Source of the DNA: Anabaena sphaerica FACHB-251
GTDB lineage: Bacteria; Cyanobacteriota; Cyanobacteriia; Cyanobacteriales; Nostocaceae
NCBI RefSeq assembly: GCF_014696825.1
Contig: NZ_JACJQU010000017.1
Coordinates: forward strand, 61,100-125,099
Reading direction: 5' to 3'
DNA length: 64,000 nucleotides
Part shown: positions 48,337 to 57,116 of the stretch, one piece after another
Position numbering within the stretch: position 1 is the stretch's first letter
Layout of the letters: the number at the start of each line of letters is the position of its first letter
Translations under genes and position numbers: made by a program
Notes under the pieces: generated by a model
What the model was told of the DNA's origin: nothing
The model's database searches: none
Seen by the model: the letters and a program-made list of their open reading frames with translations, nothing else

Positions 48337-48687
48337 ATGTCTCACTTTAGCACTCTGCGTACCAAAATCACCGATGCCGAAATCCTCAAATCTTCTTTGC
48401 GCGACCTGGGTATTAGCGTAAAGACTGAAGCTGATGTTCGTGGTTATAACGGTCAGCGTGTACGTTCCGACATCGTTGCTGTATTGGAAGGCGAGTACGA
48501 TTTAGGTTGGTCTCGCAATAGCGATGGTTCTTTTGACCTTATCGCTGACCTGTGGGGCGTTGCTAAGAAGCACAACCAAACCGAGTTGATCAACTCTATT
48601 AACCAAAAATACGCCGTTAACAAGACTTTGGCTGAAGTAAAACAGCGCGGCTTGCAAAACGCTAACGTTAAGTTGGTATTGCAATAA
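48337..48687 (+). CDS. ycf35: Ycf35 (DUF1257) protein
   Basis: Conserved cyanobacterial/plastid protein of unknown function (DUF1257). The start is the ATG at 48337 because GGAGGAA lies at 48325-48331 and the family begins MSHFSTLRTKITDAEILKSS; the open frame runs further upstream without similarity. The 116-residue product contains YDLGWSRNSDGSFDLIADLW. It follows ycf46, an association that may be functional, and is closed by a strong terminator. Confidence 0.93.
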   Translation: MSHFSTLRTKITDAEILKSSLRDLGISVKTEADVRGYNGQRVRSDIVAVLEGEYDLGWSRNSDGSFDLIADLWGVAKKHNQTELINSINQKYAVNKTLAEVKQRGLQNANVKLVLQ

Positions 48688-48716
48688 GAATTTCTCTGCG
48701 CGTTCCCAAAGCTGAA

Positions 48717-48754
48717 CGGGTTAACCAAGCATTAGCGGTTAGCCCGCTTTTTTT
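48717..48754 (+). terminator. Intrinsic terminator after ycf35
   Basis: CGGGTTAACC (48717-48726) pairs with GGTTAGCCCG (48737-48746) around a 10-base loop, one G-U pair, followed by a run of eight T. It lies 29 bp after the ycf35 stop. Confidence 0.88.
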
Positions 48755-48816
48755 GTGGGTGTTTCTTGCAAAATCATAAGACTAAAGCAAATTAATCAAA
48801 ATATAGGAATAGAAAA

Positions 48817-50547
48817 ATGGCAAAGCTTCAATTAACGCATATTAAAAATAAACTGAGTGAAAAATTAACAGACTTAATTGATATGTCAGATTATGTTAAA
48901 AAATCTGAAGAAGAACGGAAAAAAGCTTGTTTATCAAGAAGTTATGCTGCTTATACTTTAGTAAGTCTTGCTTCTGCTACGGAAGAAGAAGCGGCAAAAG
49001 CAATTGTCGATGGTTATCGTGATAATGGAATTGATGCAATTTATTATGAGGAACAAGAAAATATTCTTTGGTTAGTGCAATCAAAATGGATTGAGTCTGG
49101 AAATGGAGAACCTGAAACAGGTGAAGTAAGTAAGTTTATACAAGGAGTAAAAGATGTTATAGGGTTTAAATTCAACAAATTTAATCAAAAAATAAAAGAT
49201 AAGCAAGTTCAAATAGAGAAATGTCTTAATAATTATACTGTTAAAATAAAAATATGTCTTGCTTATTCTGGTTCAAAGCTAGGACAGCATAATCAAAATT
49301 TATTATCAGAATTGATAGATGAAGAAAATACAAGTGGTGAATTATTTTTCTTAGAAATATTTTCTTTATCAGAAGCGCATAATGCTTTATCAAAAAGTTT
49401 CGATAAATCTATTAATCAGGAAATAAGATTAACAAATTGGGGTTTAAATGAAGAGCCATATCAAACGTGGTATGGACAGATTAATGCTGAAGAATTAGCG
49501 GCATTATGGATTCAATATAAGGAAAGTTTATTTTCAAATAATATCCGAAGTTTTGTTGGCTTAACTGACGTAAATGATGGCATTCAAGCTACTCTTTTAA
49601 ATAATCCAGAAATATTTTTATATTTAAATAATGGAGTTACTGTTTTATGTCGTCGAATTCAAAAAACAGCTAAAGGTGGCTATTCTGATAAATCTGTTGG
49701 AGATTTTTATTGTGAAGGAATATCCATTATTAATGGCGCTCAGACTGTAGGAACGATAGGAACTACTTATGCAAGTAATCCAGAAAAAGTTAAAGAAGCA
49801 AAAGTTTTTTTAAAGTTAATTTCTTTAGAAAACTGTCCTCCAGATTTTGCGCTTAAAGTCACTAAATCAACCAATACTCAAAATAAAGTTGAAAATCGTG
49901 ATTTTATTTCATTGGATAATTTACACGAAAAATTAAAAAAAGAATTTGCATTAGAGGGAATCAGTTATCACTATAAAAGAGATGAACATAAATACCCATC
50001 AGATGATAAAAACTGCACGTTAGATGAGGCTACCATAGCACTAGCTTGTGGCTTAGAAGAGATACGTTATGCACATATAGCCAAAGATAAGCTTGGTAAG
50101 TTATGGGAGGATGTTAGTAAACCTCCTTATACAGAAATTTTTAATCCAAATGTTTCAGTACAGAAAATTTGGAGAATGGTTCAGATAAGCAGGATGGTAG
50201 ACAATAAACTCTCACATATTAGTATAAATAACGATGAGTTAAAAGCAAATTGTACTTTTGGAAATAGATTTATTCTTCACATGGTATTTCACTTTGTAGG
50301 TATGCAGAATTTGTTTTTATTTCAAAATGAATTTGAAAAATATTCTAACGATGAATTACAATCCATAATAGATCAAGTCTTTGCAAAAACCGTAGAAGCA
50401 ATTAATATTGAGTATCCAAATAAAATAGTTTACCAAGTTTTTAGAAATCTAGAAAAGTATAAAGTATTAAAACAGAAAGTTATAGACATCATACAACAAA
50501 AACTAGAAGAACAAGAAAAACCAGAAAATAAGGAAGGTGAAGAATAA
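48817..50547 (+). CDS. AIPR-family phage-defence (abortive infection) protein
   Basis: The 576-residue protein belongs to the AIPR group (PF10592), whose founding members give abortive infection of phage. The AIPR core is visible from about residue 235: SNNIRSFVGLTDVNDGIQAT, NPEIFLYLNNGVTVLCRRIQ, SIINGAQTVGTIG and VTKSTNTQNKVENRDF. The N-terminal part has GIDAIYYEEQENILWLVQSKW, where Asp73, Gln88 and Lys90 resemble the D...(E/Q)xK core of a PD-(D/E)XK nuclease. The gene is AT-rich, has its own AGGAA ribosome-binding site, and sits alone behind the ycf35 terminator, as expected for an inserted defence gene. Activity is inferred. Confidence 0.85.
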   Translation: MAKLQLTHIKNKLSEKLTDLIDMSDYVKKSEEERKKACLSRSYAAYTLVSLASATEEEAAKAIVDGYRDNGIDAIYYEEQENILWLVQSKWIESGNGEPETGEVSKFIQGVKDVIGFKFNKFNQKIKDKQVQIEKCLNNYTVKIKICLAYSGSKLGQHNQNLLSELIDEENTSGELFFLEIFSLSEAHNALSKSFDKSINQEIRLTNWGLNEEPYQTWYGQINAEELAALWIQYKESLFSNNIRSFVGLTDVNDGIQATLLNNPEIFLYLNNGVTVLCRRIQKTAKGGYSDKSVGDFYCEGISIINGAQTVGTIGTTYASNPEKVKEAKVFLKLISLENCPPDFALKVTKSTNTQNKVENRDFISLDNLHEKLKKEFALEGISYHYKRDEHKYPSDDKNCTLDEATIALACGLEEIRYAHIAKDKLGKLWEDVSKPPYTEIFNPNVSVQKIWRMVQISRMVDNKLSHISINNDELKANCTFGNRFILHMVFHFVGMQNLFLFQNEFEKYSNDELQSIIDQVFAKTVEAINIEYPNKIVYQVFRNLEKYKVLKQKVIDIIQQKLEEQEKPENKEGEE

Positions 50548-50608
50548 TTTATTACTACAGTATAGTGATTCAATGGTCAGAAGAGGATCAACTATGTTTA
50601 ATTTATCA

Positions 50609-50655
50609 TTATCCTGTAAATCCTTAAATCCTGGATATCCTGATTCAGACAATGA
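50609..50655. repeat. Dispersed repeat (ATCCTGTAAATCCTTAAATC type)
   Basis: TTATCCTGTAAATCCTTAAA then TCCTGGATATCCTGATTCAG lies between the AIPR gene and the convergent protease gene. A close relative occurs at 60020-60055. I recognise it as a scattered repeat of Nostocales genomes. Confidence 0.7.
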
Positions 50656-51288
50656 TTATGAATGCAAATCTTCACGCCATGTAAAAATAATTTTCTCCTC
50701 AGCTTGTCTAAATTCAATATTAAACTTATCAAATACAACTTCTCGACCTAATAATAATTGTTCTCCACCCGTATTAGTTTGTAACCATGCTACAGAAGCA
50801 ATAAAATTATGTCCATCAATTGTCATTTCTACATTACGTAAAACATACTCAACTTTGCCTCCTATGGTTTCTGCTAATAAAATAGATTCTGCATCAGCTA
50901 AAGCATAACCTAAATCTTGACCTACTTTTAATGAAATTAAACTCAATTCAGCACCGGAATCTACTAACATTGTTGTAGAAAATTCTATATTTCCGTGCTT
51001 TAATTTAACGCTATAATTTGGTTGCCAATCATGACGGGCAACGGTGCGGAAACGAATTGGTAAAATCTCTATAGAAGCTGTGTGATGAGGAACTAAATAA
51101 ATTAAAAACGTCTGTTTTGCAGCTTTAGCTAATTCTAAAACTTCGCGTAAGTTCTCGCTGTGTGCAATTATCCCGTTAGCATTATAAGCAACATATTGAT
51201 TTTTATATAAATCTAATAACATTTGGCGGTTGCGGTTTAACCACTTAAGTATTTCATCAGTTTCGCTTTTAGAAGGTGTTGTGTTCAT
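50656..51288 (-). CDS. Retropepsin-like aspartyl protease with DUF5678-like N terminus
   Basis: The 210-residue protein has an N-terminal segment like DUF5678 (YVAYNANGIIAHSENLREVL, then FLIYLVP; about 30-68) and a C-terminal clan AA protease domain (about 75-205). The catalytic motif is MLVDSGAELSLIS with Asp110-Ser-Gly, the variant DSG of the usual DTG, and the second hydrophobic-Gly loop is QLLLGREVVFDKF. A single copy of the motif means it must dimerise to work. Targets are unknown. It faces the AIPR gene convergently, with 108 bp between the stops. Confidence 0.82.
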   Translation of the reverse strand: MNTTPSKSETDEILKWLNRNRQMLLDLYKNQYVAYNANGIIAHSENLREVLELAKAAKQTFLIYLVPHHTASIEILPIRFRTVARHDWQPNYSVKLKHGNIEFSTTMLVDSGAELSLISLKVGQDLGYALADAESILLAETIGGKVEYVLRNVEMTIDGHNFIASVAWLQTNTGGEQLLLGREVVFDKFNIEFRQAEEKIIFTWREDLHS

Positions 51289-51642
51289 ATCGCTTACTGT
51301 GTTATGAATAAAAAAATATTTATCTTGTATTTTTTATCTTGTATTTTCCCTTAGTATAACAAATATTGTAAAGGCATAATAAAACTTAATATTGGAAAAG
51401 GTAAGCAATAGGGAAAACTAACAAGGAGCATAGGTTGGTTTAGGATGGAGTTTATAAAACAAGATTTCTGAATTCTTTAAGAAATAGGGATATAAATTTC
51501 TGACTAAATTTGTCTTTTTAAATACTACATCTATTATCTTTTCAGCTATACAATGTGGTTAACAATATATTTTTCATGGTTGTATTTCTACCGCTTCAAA
51601 AGTAATTCTCACAAGTATTTTATACCATTTTAGGTATTGATA
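51289..51642. other. AT-rich spacer, nothing recognised
   Basis: About 354 bp between divergent genes. It is AT-rich; I see no gene, no tandem array and no clear hairpin. Confidence 0.5.
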
Positions 51643-52002
51643 ATGACTTACAATTCAGAAGAAATGCAACAAATTCTCGAAGTGGCTTTTAGACGTAAGC
51701 AACAAGGAGAATATACAAGAGAACAAATAATAGAAATCGCATCAGAATTAGGTGTTTCTTCAGAATCTCTACAAGCTGCGGAACAGGAATGGTTAAAAAA
51801 ACAAGTAGAAGTGAAAAAAGATCAGATGTCTAATAATCAAAAACACAAAGAGTTCTTAGCACATTTATTTACTTTTATTGCTGTTAATGGGTTTTTGATT
51901 TTGTTGAATCTGTTCACAAGTCCTGGATATTTTTGGGCGATTTTTCCCCTTTTAGGTTGGGGTTTAGGTTTGTTTTTACATTGGATGAAAGCTTATATGT
52001 AA
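51643..52002 (+). CDS. 2TM-domain protein
   Basis: The 119-residue protein has a soluble N-terminal part MTYNSEEMQQILEVAFRRKQ with SSESLQAAEQEWL, similar to a SHOCT-like helical segment, and two C-terminal membrane segments (FLAHLFTFIAVNGFLILLN and YFWAIFPLLGWGLGLFLHW) forming a 2TM domain. The ATG at 51643 is preferred to the in-frame TTG at 51637; TAGG lies about 7 bp upstream of it. It is followed by a palindromic repeat that could terminate transcription. Confidence 0.78.
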   Translation: MTYNSEEMQQILEVAFRRKQQGEYTREQIIEIASELGVSSESLQAAEQEWLKKQVEVKKDQMSNNQKHKEFLAHLFTFIAVNGFLILLNLFTSPGYFWAIFPLLGWGLGLFLHWMKAYM

Positions 52003-52008
52003 GGATTT

Positions 52009-52041
52009 AGATCCCCGACTTCTTTAAGAAGTCGGGGATCT
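52009..52041. repeat. Perfect palindrome AGATCCCCGACTTCTT
   Basis: AGATCCCCGACTTCTT and its complement face each other with almost no loop, just behind the 2TM gene. A near copy is at 59935-59967. Its location right after genes suggests it can also act as a terminator-like hairpin. Confidence 0.85.
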
Positions 52042-52095
52042 GGAGTATTAATTTATTTACCGCAAACTTCTAATTGCTTCACATAAAAAACGTCT

Positions 52096-52557
52096 CTACG
52101 ACACTAACACCTGAAGCGGATCTTCATTAGGTGGATGTAAACCAGCTTTTACCCAAAAACCTCGCGCACTGCGAATAGAATCATCTTCTGTATATCGCTC
52201 ATCATTAAGATCAAGTCGCTTACAAGTAGCTCTACCTGTGGGAGTTGTTCCTAAAAGAGTCTTACCGTCAGCACTCCAAATAAAATGATCCGACCATTTT
52301 TGTTGACGAGGATTAAATAAAGGAGTAATGGCTTGTGTTTCTGGGTCAATTCCTGCTAAAAAGTTATAGCGGCGTTCATTGCACCGACGACAAGCTAAAG
52401 CTAAATTATTAATATCATCAGCACCACCTAAAGATTTAGGTATTACATGATCTAGGGTGAATCGAGTTGTAGAAATGCGCTCAGGAGAATGACAATACTC
52501 ACACAAATATTTTGCCCGTTTACGCACTAATTCCCTGGTACTATCATCAATAGTCAT
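52096..52557 (-). CDS. HNH endonuclease
   Basis: The 153-residue protein is an HNH nuclease with zinc cysteines in CEYCHSPE and ACRRCNERR and the core FTLDHVIPKSLGGADDINNL (Asp-His, then Asn) ahead of the second Cys pair. The C-terminal part (WSADGKTLLGTTPTGRATC) is conserved in similar cyanobacterial proteins and has no known function. Its start overlaps the stop of the small upstream gene in an ATGA arrangement, so the two form a translationally coupled pair. Substrate unknown. Confidence 0.88.
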   Translation of the reverse strand: MTIDDSTRELVRKRAKYLCEYCHSPERISTTRFTLDHVIPKSLGGADDINNLALACRRCNERRYNFLAGIDPETQAITPLFNPRQQKWSDHFIWSADGKTLLGTTPTGRATCKRLDLNDERYTEDDSIRSARGFWVKAGLHPPNEDPLQVLVS

Positions 52558-52787
52558 ACTTGAGCTACTAAAATCGCATTGATGTGAGTAAAAATTCTGT
52601 CTAACTCTCCAATAGCTTCCAGTTCTATGACTTCCTCTGAAGTCAGCAAGTCAGCTTTTTTTCTATCTAAAAGTTCTTCCATTCGGTTCTGGAGTTCATC
52701 ACTAAATTTAAATAAGTTGAATTTATCTACTTTTTCAACTTTAATTTTACCCAGTAATGTTGAAGGTCTACTAATAGCTGGTATCAT
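52554..52787 (-). CDS. Small partner of the HNH endonuclease
   Basis: The 77-residue product MIPAISRPSTLLGKIKVEKV, with LQNRMEELLDRKKADLLTSE, is highly helical and charged. I do not recognise a named family, but this gene commonly precedes such HNH genes in cyanobacteria as I recall. The ATG at 52787 is preferred because GGAG lies 8 bp upstream; the frame extends to a TTG at 52832. It overlaps the HNH gene (ATGA) and starts soon after trpE on the same strand. A regulatory or antitoxin-like role is a guess. Confidence 0.65.
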   Translation of the reverse strand: MIPAISRPSTLLGKIKVEKVDKFNLFKFSDELQNRMEELLDRKKADLLTSEEVIELEAIGELDRIFTHINAILVAQV

Positions 52788-52839
52788 CAGTTTAGCTCCC
52801 ATCTTAATTTTTATTTTACCCTTTAGTAGCAAGTAAAAT

Positions 52840-54351
52840 TCATCGCAAACAACGAATTGCTTCTAATAATCCTCTGGCTTTATTGAGGGTTTCTTCGTAT
52901 TCTTTTTCTGGTTCGGAATCTGCTACTAAACCTGCACCAGCTTGAACGGTAACAATATTATTATTTAATACCATTGTTCTAATAGCGATCGCAGTATTTA
53001 ATTGTCCTTCAAAGTCATAATATCCATACACCCCAGAATATACTCCTCTGCGGGTTGGTTCTAATTCATTAATAATTTCCATTGCACGAATTTTTGGCGC
53101 ACCACTGACAGTACCGGCGGGAAAAGAAGCTTTTAATAAATCCCATGCGGTCTTATCATCTGCTAATTTACCAACTACGTTACTAACAATGTGCATCACA
53201 TGAGAGTAACGTTCAATTACCATTAATTCATCAACTTTAACTGTGCCGTTTTTACATACTCTGCCTAAATCGTTGCGTCCTAAATCTACTAACATGATAT
53301 GTTCTGCAACTTCTTTAGGATCTTGTAATAAATCCGTTGCATAAGCTTCATCTTCTTTAGTAGTTTTTCCCCTTGGTCTAGTTCCGGCAATTGGTCTTAC
53401 TGTGGCAATTATTCCCCCTTCTTCGTCTCGTTCTGCTTTAACCATGACTTCAGGACTAGAACCAATTATTTGCCAGTCTTGAAAGTTAAAAAACGCCATG
53501 TAAGGTGAGGGGTTGATTTGGCGTAGGGAACGATATAAAGCAAAAGGATCGCCTTTATATTCTGTTGATAATCTTTGAGAAATTACGACTTGGAAAATAT
53601 CACCAGCTTTAATATATTCTTTGGCTTTTTCAACGCTGGCGCAAAAATCGGGACGGGTAAAGTTGCTAGTATATTCTTCTATTCCAGCTTTGGGTTTATT
53701 TTGGGGAGATGTCCAAGGTAATTTAGTATTTTCTGGTGATAAAGGTAAGGATAATTTACTTACCATTTCCTGAATGCGATCGCACGCTTTTTGATATGCA
53801 ATTTCTAAGTTTTCATTATCTCGTAAATCAGCGTAGGCGATCGCCCAAATTTTCCGCTTTACTTGGTCAAAAATCAATAGTTGGTCTACCTGCATCCACA
53901 ATCCATCAGGGATATTACGCTCATCTTGGGGATGAATAGGTACACGAGGTTCAATCCAGTTAATTAATTCATAACCCCAAAACCCAAATAAACCACCAAT
54001 TCCTGAAGGTAATTGTGGTAATTTTACTGGGTGATAAGGTGCTAAACAATCAGCTAAAACTGTAAAAGGATCACCTGTAAAAACTTCGTGGGAACCATCG
54101 CGGTGTGTTTGGGTAGTTTGATTTCCCCGTGCTTCTAAAATCCACAGCGGGTCACAACCCAATAAACTATAACGTCCCAGTTTTTCCCCACCTTCTACCG
54201 ATTCCAGCAAAAAGCTATAAGGTTGACCTGCACAGACCTTATACCAAGCAGAAACAGGGGTATCTAGGTCAGCTACCCATTCTTGATATACAGGGACAAA
54301 ATTACCTTTTTGAGCTAGTTCTGTAAATTGGTGGAAATCGGGAGAAATCAT
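52840..54351 (-). CDS. trpE: Anthranilate synthase component I
   Basis: Makes anthranilate from chorismate with the TrpG amidotransferase. The 503-residue protein has the tryptophan-feedback LLES motif (SFLLESVEGGEKLGRYS), then IVATVRPIAGTRPRGKTTKE, LVDLGRNDLGRVCKNGTVKV and GTVSGAPKIRAMEIINELE of chorismate-using enzymes. The LLES motif favours TrpE over PabB. The gene is upstream of the HNH pair and downstream of psaD, but 135 bp with GGGATTA repeats separates it from psaD. Confidence 0.95.
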   Translation of the reverse strand: MISPDFHQFTELAQKGNFVPVYQEWVADLDTPVSAWYKVCAGQPYSFLLESVEGGEKLGRYSLLGCDPLWILEARGNQTTQTHRDGSHEVFTGDPFTVLADCLAPYHPVKLPQLPSGIGGLFGFWGYELINWIEPRVPIHPQDERNIPDGLWMQVDQLLIFDQVKRKIWAIAYADLRDNENLEIAYQKACDRIQEMVSKLSLPLSPENTKLPWTSPQNKPKAGIEEYTSNFTRPDFCASVEKAKEYIKAGDIFQVVISQRLSTEYKGDPFALYRSLRQINPSPYMAFFNFQDWQIIGSSPEVMVKAERDEEGGIIATVRPIAGTRPRGKTTKEDEAYATDLLQDPKEVAEHIMLVDLGRNDLGRVCKNGTVKVDELMVIERYSHVMHIVSNVVGKLADDKTAWDLLKASFPAGTVSGAPKIRAMEIINELEPTRRGVYSGVYGYYDFEGQLNTAIAIRTMVLNNNIVTVQAGAGLVADSEPEKEYEETLNKARGLLEAIRCLR

Positions 54352-54360
54352 AAATAACTT

Positions 54361-54388
54361 GGGGATTGGGGATTAGGGATTAGGGATT
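54361..54388. repeat. Heptamer array GGGGATT/AGGGATT x4
   Basis: Four 7-bp units lie between psaD and trpE, beginning 9 bp upstream of the trpE start codon. Confidence 0.85.
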
Positions 54389-54486
54389 GGGTATCAGGAG
54401 ATTATAGAAGATGAATGATAAATTATCAGGATTTATCATTATCTGCAATTCCCAGTCCCCAATCACCAATCCCTAGCACCTAGACC

Positions 54487-54903
54487 TTATGCGTCGTGGG
54501 TAGCTTTACCACTGAACTTGAGTTGTGCAGGACTGGGGTTTTGACCAATTCTGCGGGGTACCAAGCGAACCGTTTGACGACCAGCATTTACCTTTTCAGG
54601 GAAGACACCATCAGCAGGATGAATGAAACTGGTTTCACCGCTGGGGAGAATCCGATAAATTTTGTAGTCGGTGATTTTGAATTTACGAAGTTGACCGCCT
54701 AAAGCGATGCCATACTCCTTGCGAGCCAAGTAAAGCAGGTTTTCACCCTTCCGCATTGTAGCAGCGCCACCGGTGGGCATTTCAAAAACTTGCTCTTTGG
54801 GGCTAGTCCAGGTGATAGCGTACTTTTCTTCTACTTCTGCTTTTTTGAGTAGACCGCCAGTGCTACCGCCGAATAGGGGGGTTTGTCCAGTAAGAGTTGC
54901 CAT
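54487..54903 (-). CDS. psaD: Photosystem I subunit II (PsaD)
   Basis: Stromal subunit of photosystem I that docks ferredoxin. The start is the ATG at 54903, giving [20 protein letters not shown] and 138 residues as in the family; the frame extends 7 codons further without similarity. [40 protein letters not shown] and [17 protein letters not shown] are typical. It has the short cyanobacterial N terminus, without the chloroplast extension. No membrane segment. Confidence 0.97.
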   Translation of the reverse strand: MATLTGQTPLFGGSTGGLLKKAEVEEKYAITWTSPKEQVFEMPTGGAATMRKGENLLYLARKEYGIALGGQLRKFKITDYKIYRILPSGETSFIHPADGVFPEKVNAGRQTVRLVPRRIGQNPSPAQLKFSGKATHDA

Positions 54904-55106
54904 AAGGTTAAGGTTTTCTCTCAACGTTTTTAGGGCATACTAACACCGTAACCCAGCTTATATTGCGATCGCGTCATAGACTGTAACAGTTTTTAGTGAT
55001 TGGACAGGTAATTGGTAATTGGTAATTGGGTTATTAATCTCCCCCTGCTCCCCTTCGACTTCGCTCAGGGCAAGCCTGCTCCCTGCCTCTTCATTGTCCC
55101 CACGTC

Positions 55107-57116
55107 CTATTTACTTTTAACCACAGGACGTTGTTCCTCTGCACTAGCTTGAACAATGGGAATAGTGAAATGAAACTGACTACCTTGGTCTTTACCGTTG
55201 GACTCTGCCCAAATTTTCCCATTCCAGCCGTTGACTATTTGCCGACAAATCGCTAAACCAAGACCCGTACCTCCAGCAGTACGACGCAGCGCACCCTCTT
55301 CTTGATAAAAGCGGTCAAAAACTACTTCTAAGCGGTTGGGTTCAATTCCGCGTCCAGTATCGGTTACAGTCACTTCCACCTCATGATTGCGGTTACTAGC
55401 AGCCTTAATGGTAATTTCTCCTTGAGAGGGTGTAAATTTACAAGCATTGTCTATCAGTTTTGCTATTACCTCCACCAGCCAATCACCGTCAGCCCTAATC
55501 AAAGGTAAAGTTGCGGCTATTTGCGTTTTAATTTTCGGGATTTTTTCCGTTGATGACCGTGTACGCAGTCGGCTGAGGGCTAAATCTACACATTCTTGTA
55601 AGGTTAAAGATTCTGGATGCCATTGCACTCGACCGCTTTCTAAGTTAGAAAGGGTGAGAAAATCTTGCACCAGTTTCCGCATTCTTTCGGAGTCAGAAAG
55701 GGCTGTACTGAGCATAACCTGCTGCAACTCTAAAGGCATATCCGGCTCACTAGCAAGGCTTTCTAAGCAAACTTGAATGGTAGATAGGGGGGTACGCAGT
55801 TCATGTCCAGTGATAGCTATGAGGTTGCTGCGGGTGCGATCTAGAGCTTCTAGCTGTTTGTTTAGTTCTTCTAAGTTAGCAAAAGCTTCGGCTTGAATCA
55901 GTGCGGCTCCTATTTGGGTAGCGATCGCTTTGACCAAATCCAACTCTCCTGGTTGCCACTCTTGGGATGGTAAATGACAATAATGTAACTCCACAATCCC
56001 CAGTAGTCGTCCCTGAGAGAAAACTGGTTCTATCAGCCACGAACGAATACTGAACTTGTGGACAATTAAGGAAAGTGCTGTGGAACTGGTAACGCGATAA
56101 TCTGTAAGTGTATCGGCAATACAGATACCCTCACCCTGTTGTGTAATTTCCTGAAACAAAGGATTTTGTGCCAAATGCCAAGTTTGACCTTGCACAGAGA
56201 CAACATCAGGACTCAAAAACTCGTGTTCAATAACAGTTTGGGCATCAGTAGCTTGAGCGCGATAAATTAGACAGCGATCTGCTCCCAGATGTTGCCCTAA
56301 TTCTTGAGCCGCGACTTCGAGAACTGCGTGTGGATCAAGCGATCGCCTGATTGCCATACTGATCGAATTTACCAACCTTTCTTTCCTGGCTTGGGCTGCA
56401 ATAGATCGGTAGGCTTTATGCAATTTATACTGACTAGCTTGCAGGTAAGTCACCAATCGCTGTACAAAAGGGTCAGTATCGATATCACAAGCATATTCGT
56501 TGAGTGGCGTTGTTGTAGAATCCCTTCTGACTGTGCCGATGCCAAACCTCCGACGTGCCTTATTAATTTTGCCCACTAAATCCGGTCTGTAAACCTGAAT
56601 TCTGTCTAATATCAATTCTGCGGCTTTGAGACTGACTCCTCTCTCGGAAGTCCAAATCCCCTCAAATCTTCGCGCTGTGTCCATATCTAAACCAGGGCTA
56701 ATTTCTGGTAATTGCTGATTTTTGGCGATTGAGCCAACGTTTTCTTGACACACCAAACAAGTAGCATAGTTATCAGCAACTACTACCAAATGCCACTCTT
56801 GACTTAAAGCATCATCTGGCTCAAAAGCTATTTTTTCATAGTATTCCGAGCTATTAGCAAACTCTGTTTCTGGTGCAGATAGTACGTATATTTGATTACT
56901 TCTTTGAGAAAGGCGCTGATAGCGATGAGCTTCTTGGCGGTAGAATCGCTCTCGTTGAAAACTAGCAATAATCAAGGGCTGATCCAAGGTGGCCGCCAAA
57001 ACCTGATCTTCCATTGCATGGGAGAGCGCGGTTAGTGAAGCCTTGAAATATAACTGGGGACGCAGGTAGGGTAGTGACTGTAGCAAATCACTCAGCACAG
57101 AAGTCGAAATGCTCAT
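55107..57116 (-). CDS. Sensor histidine kinase with DICT and GAF domains
   Basis: The 669-residue soluble kinase has an N-terminal DICT-type sensory region (about 1-180, with LIIASFQRERFYRQEAHRYQ and WHLVVVADNYATCLVCQ), a GAF domain (about 255-410) with Cys residues, a dimerisation domain with phospho-acceptor His438 in ITGHELRTPLS, and an ATPase domain with N-box LIDNACKFTPSQG, G1 DTGRGIEPN and G2 GTGLGLAIC. DICT domains often accompany light or redox sensors. No response regulator lies next to it. It is upstream of psaD on the same strand with a 203-bp gap, so co-regulation is possible but not shown. Confidence 0.88.
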   Translation of the reverse strand: MSISTSVLSDLLQSLPYLRPQLYFKASLTALSHAMEDQVLAATLDQPLIIASFQRERFYRQEAHRYQRLSQRSNQIYVLSAPETEFANSSEYYEKIAFEPDDALSQEWHLVVVADNYATCLVCQENVGSIAKNQQLPEISPGLDMDTARRFEGIWTSERGVSLKAAELILDRIQVYRPDLVGKINKARRRFGIGTVRRDSTTTPLNEYACDIDTDPFVQRLVTYLQASQYKLHKAYRSIAAQARKERLVNSISMAIRRSLDPHAVLEVAAQELGQHLGADRCLIYRAQATDAQTVIEHEFLSPDVVSVQGQTWHLAQNPLFQEITQQGEGICIADTLTDYRVTSSTALSLIVHKFSIRSWLIEPVFSQGRLLGIVELHYCHLPSQEWQPGELDLVKAIATQIGAALIQAEAFANLEELNKQLEALDRTRSNLIAITGHELRTPLSTIQVCLESLASEPDMPLELQQVMLSTALSDSERMRKLVQDFLTLSNLESGRVQWHPESLTLQECVDLALSRLRTRSSTEKIPKIKTQIAATLPLIRADGDWLVEVIAKLIDNACKFTPSQGEITIKAASNRNHEVEVTVTDTGRGIEPNRLEVVFDRFYQEEGALRRTAGGTGLGLAICRQIVNGWNGKIWAESNGKDQGSQFHFTIPIVQASAEEQRPVVKSK

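Noticed and set aside
54904..55106. Possible RpaB-binding (HLR1) site upstream of psaD
   Set aside because: GTTACGG...GTTAGTA motifs are present but their spacing does not fit the consensus.
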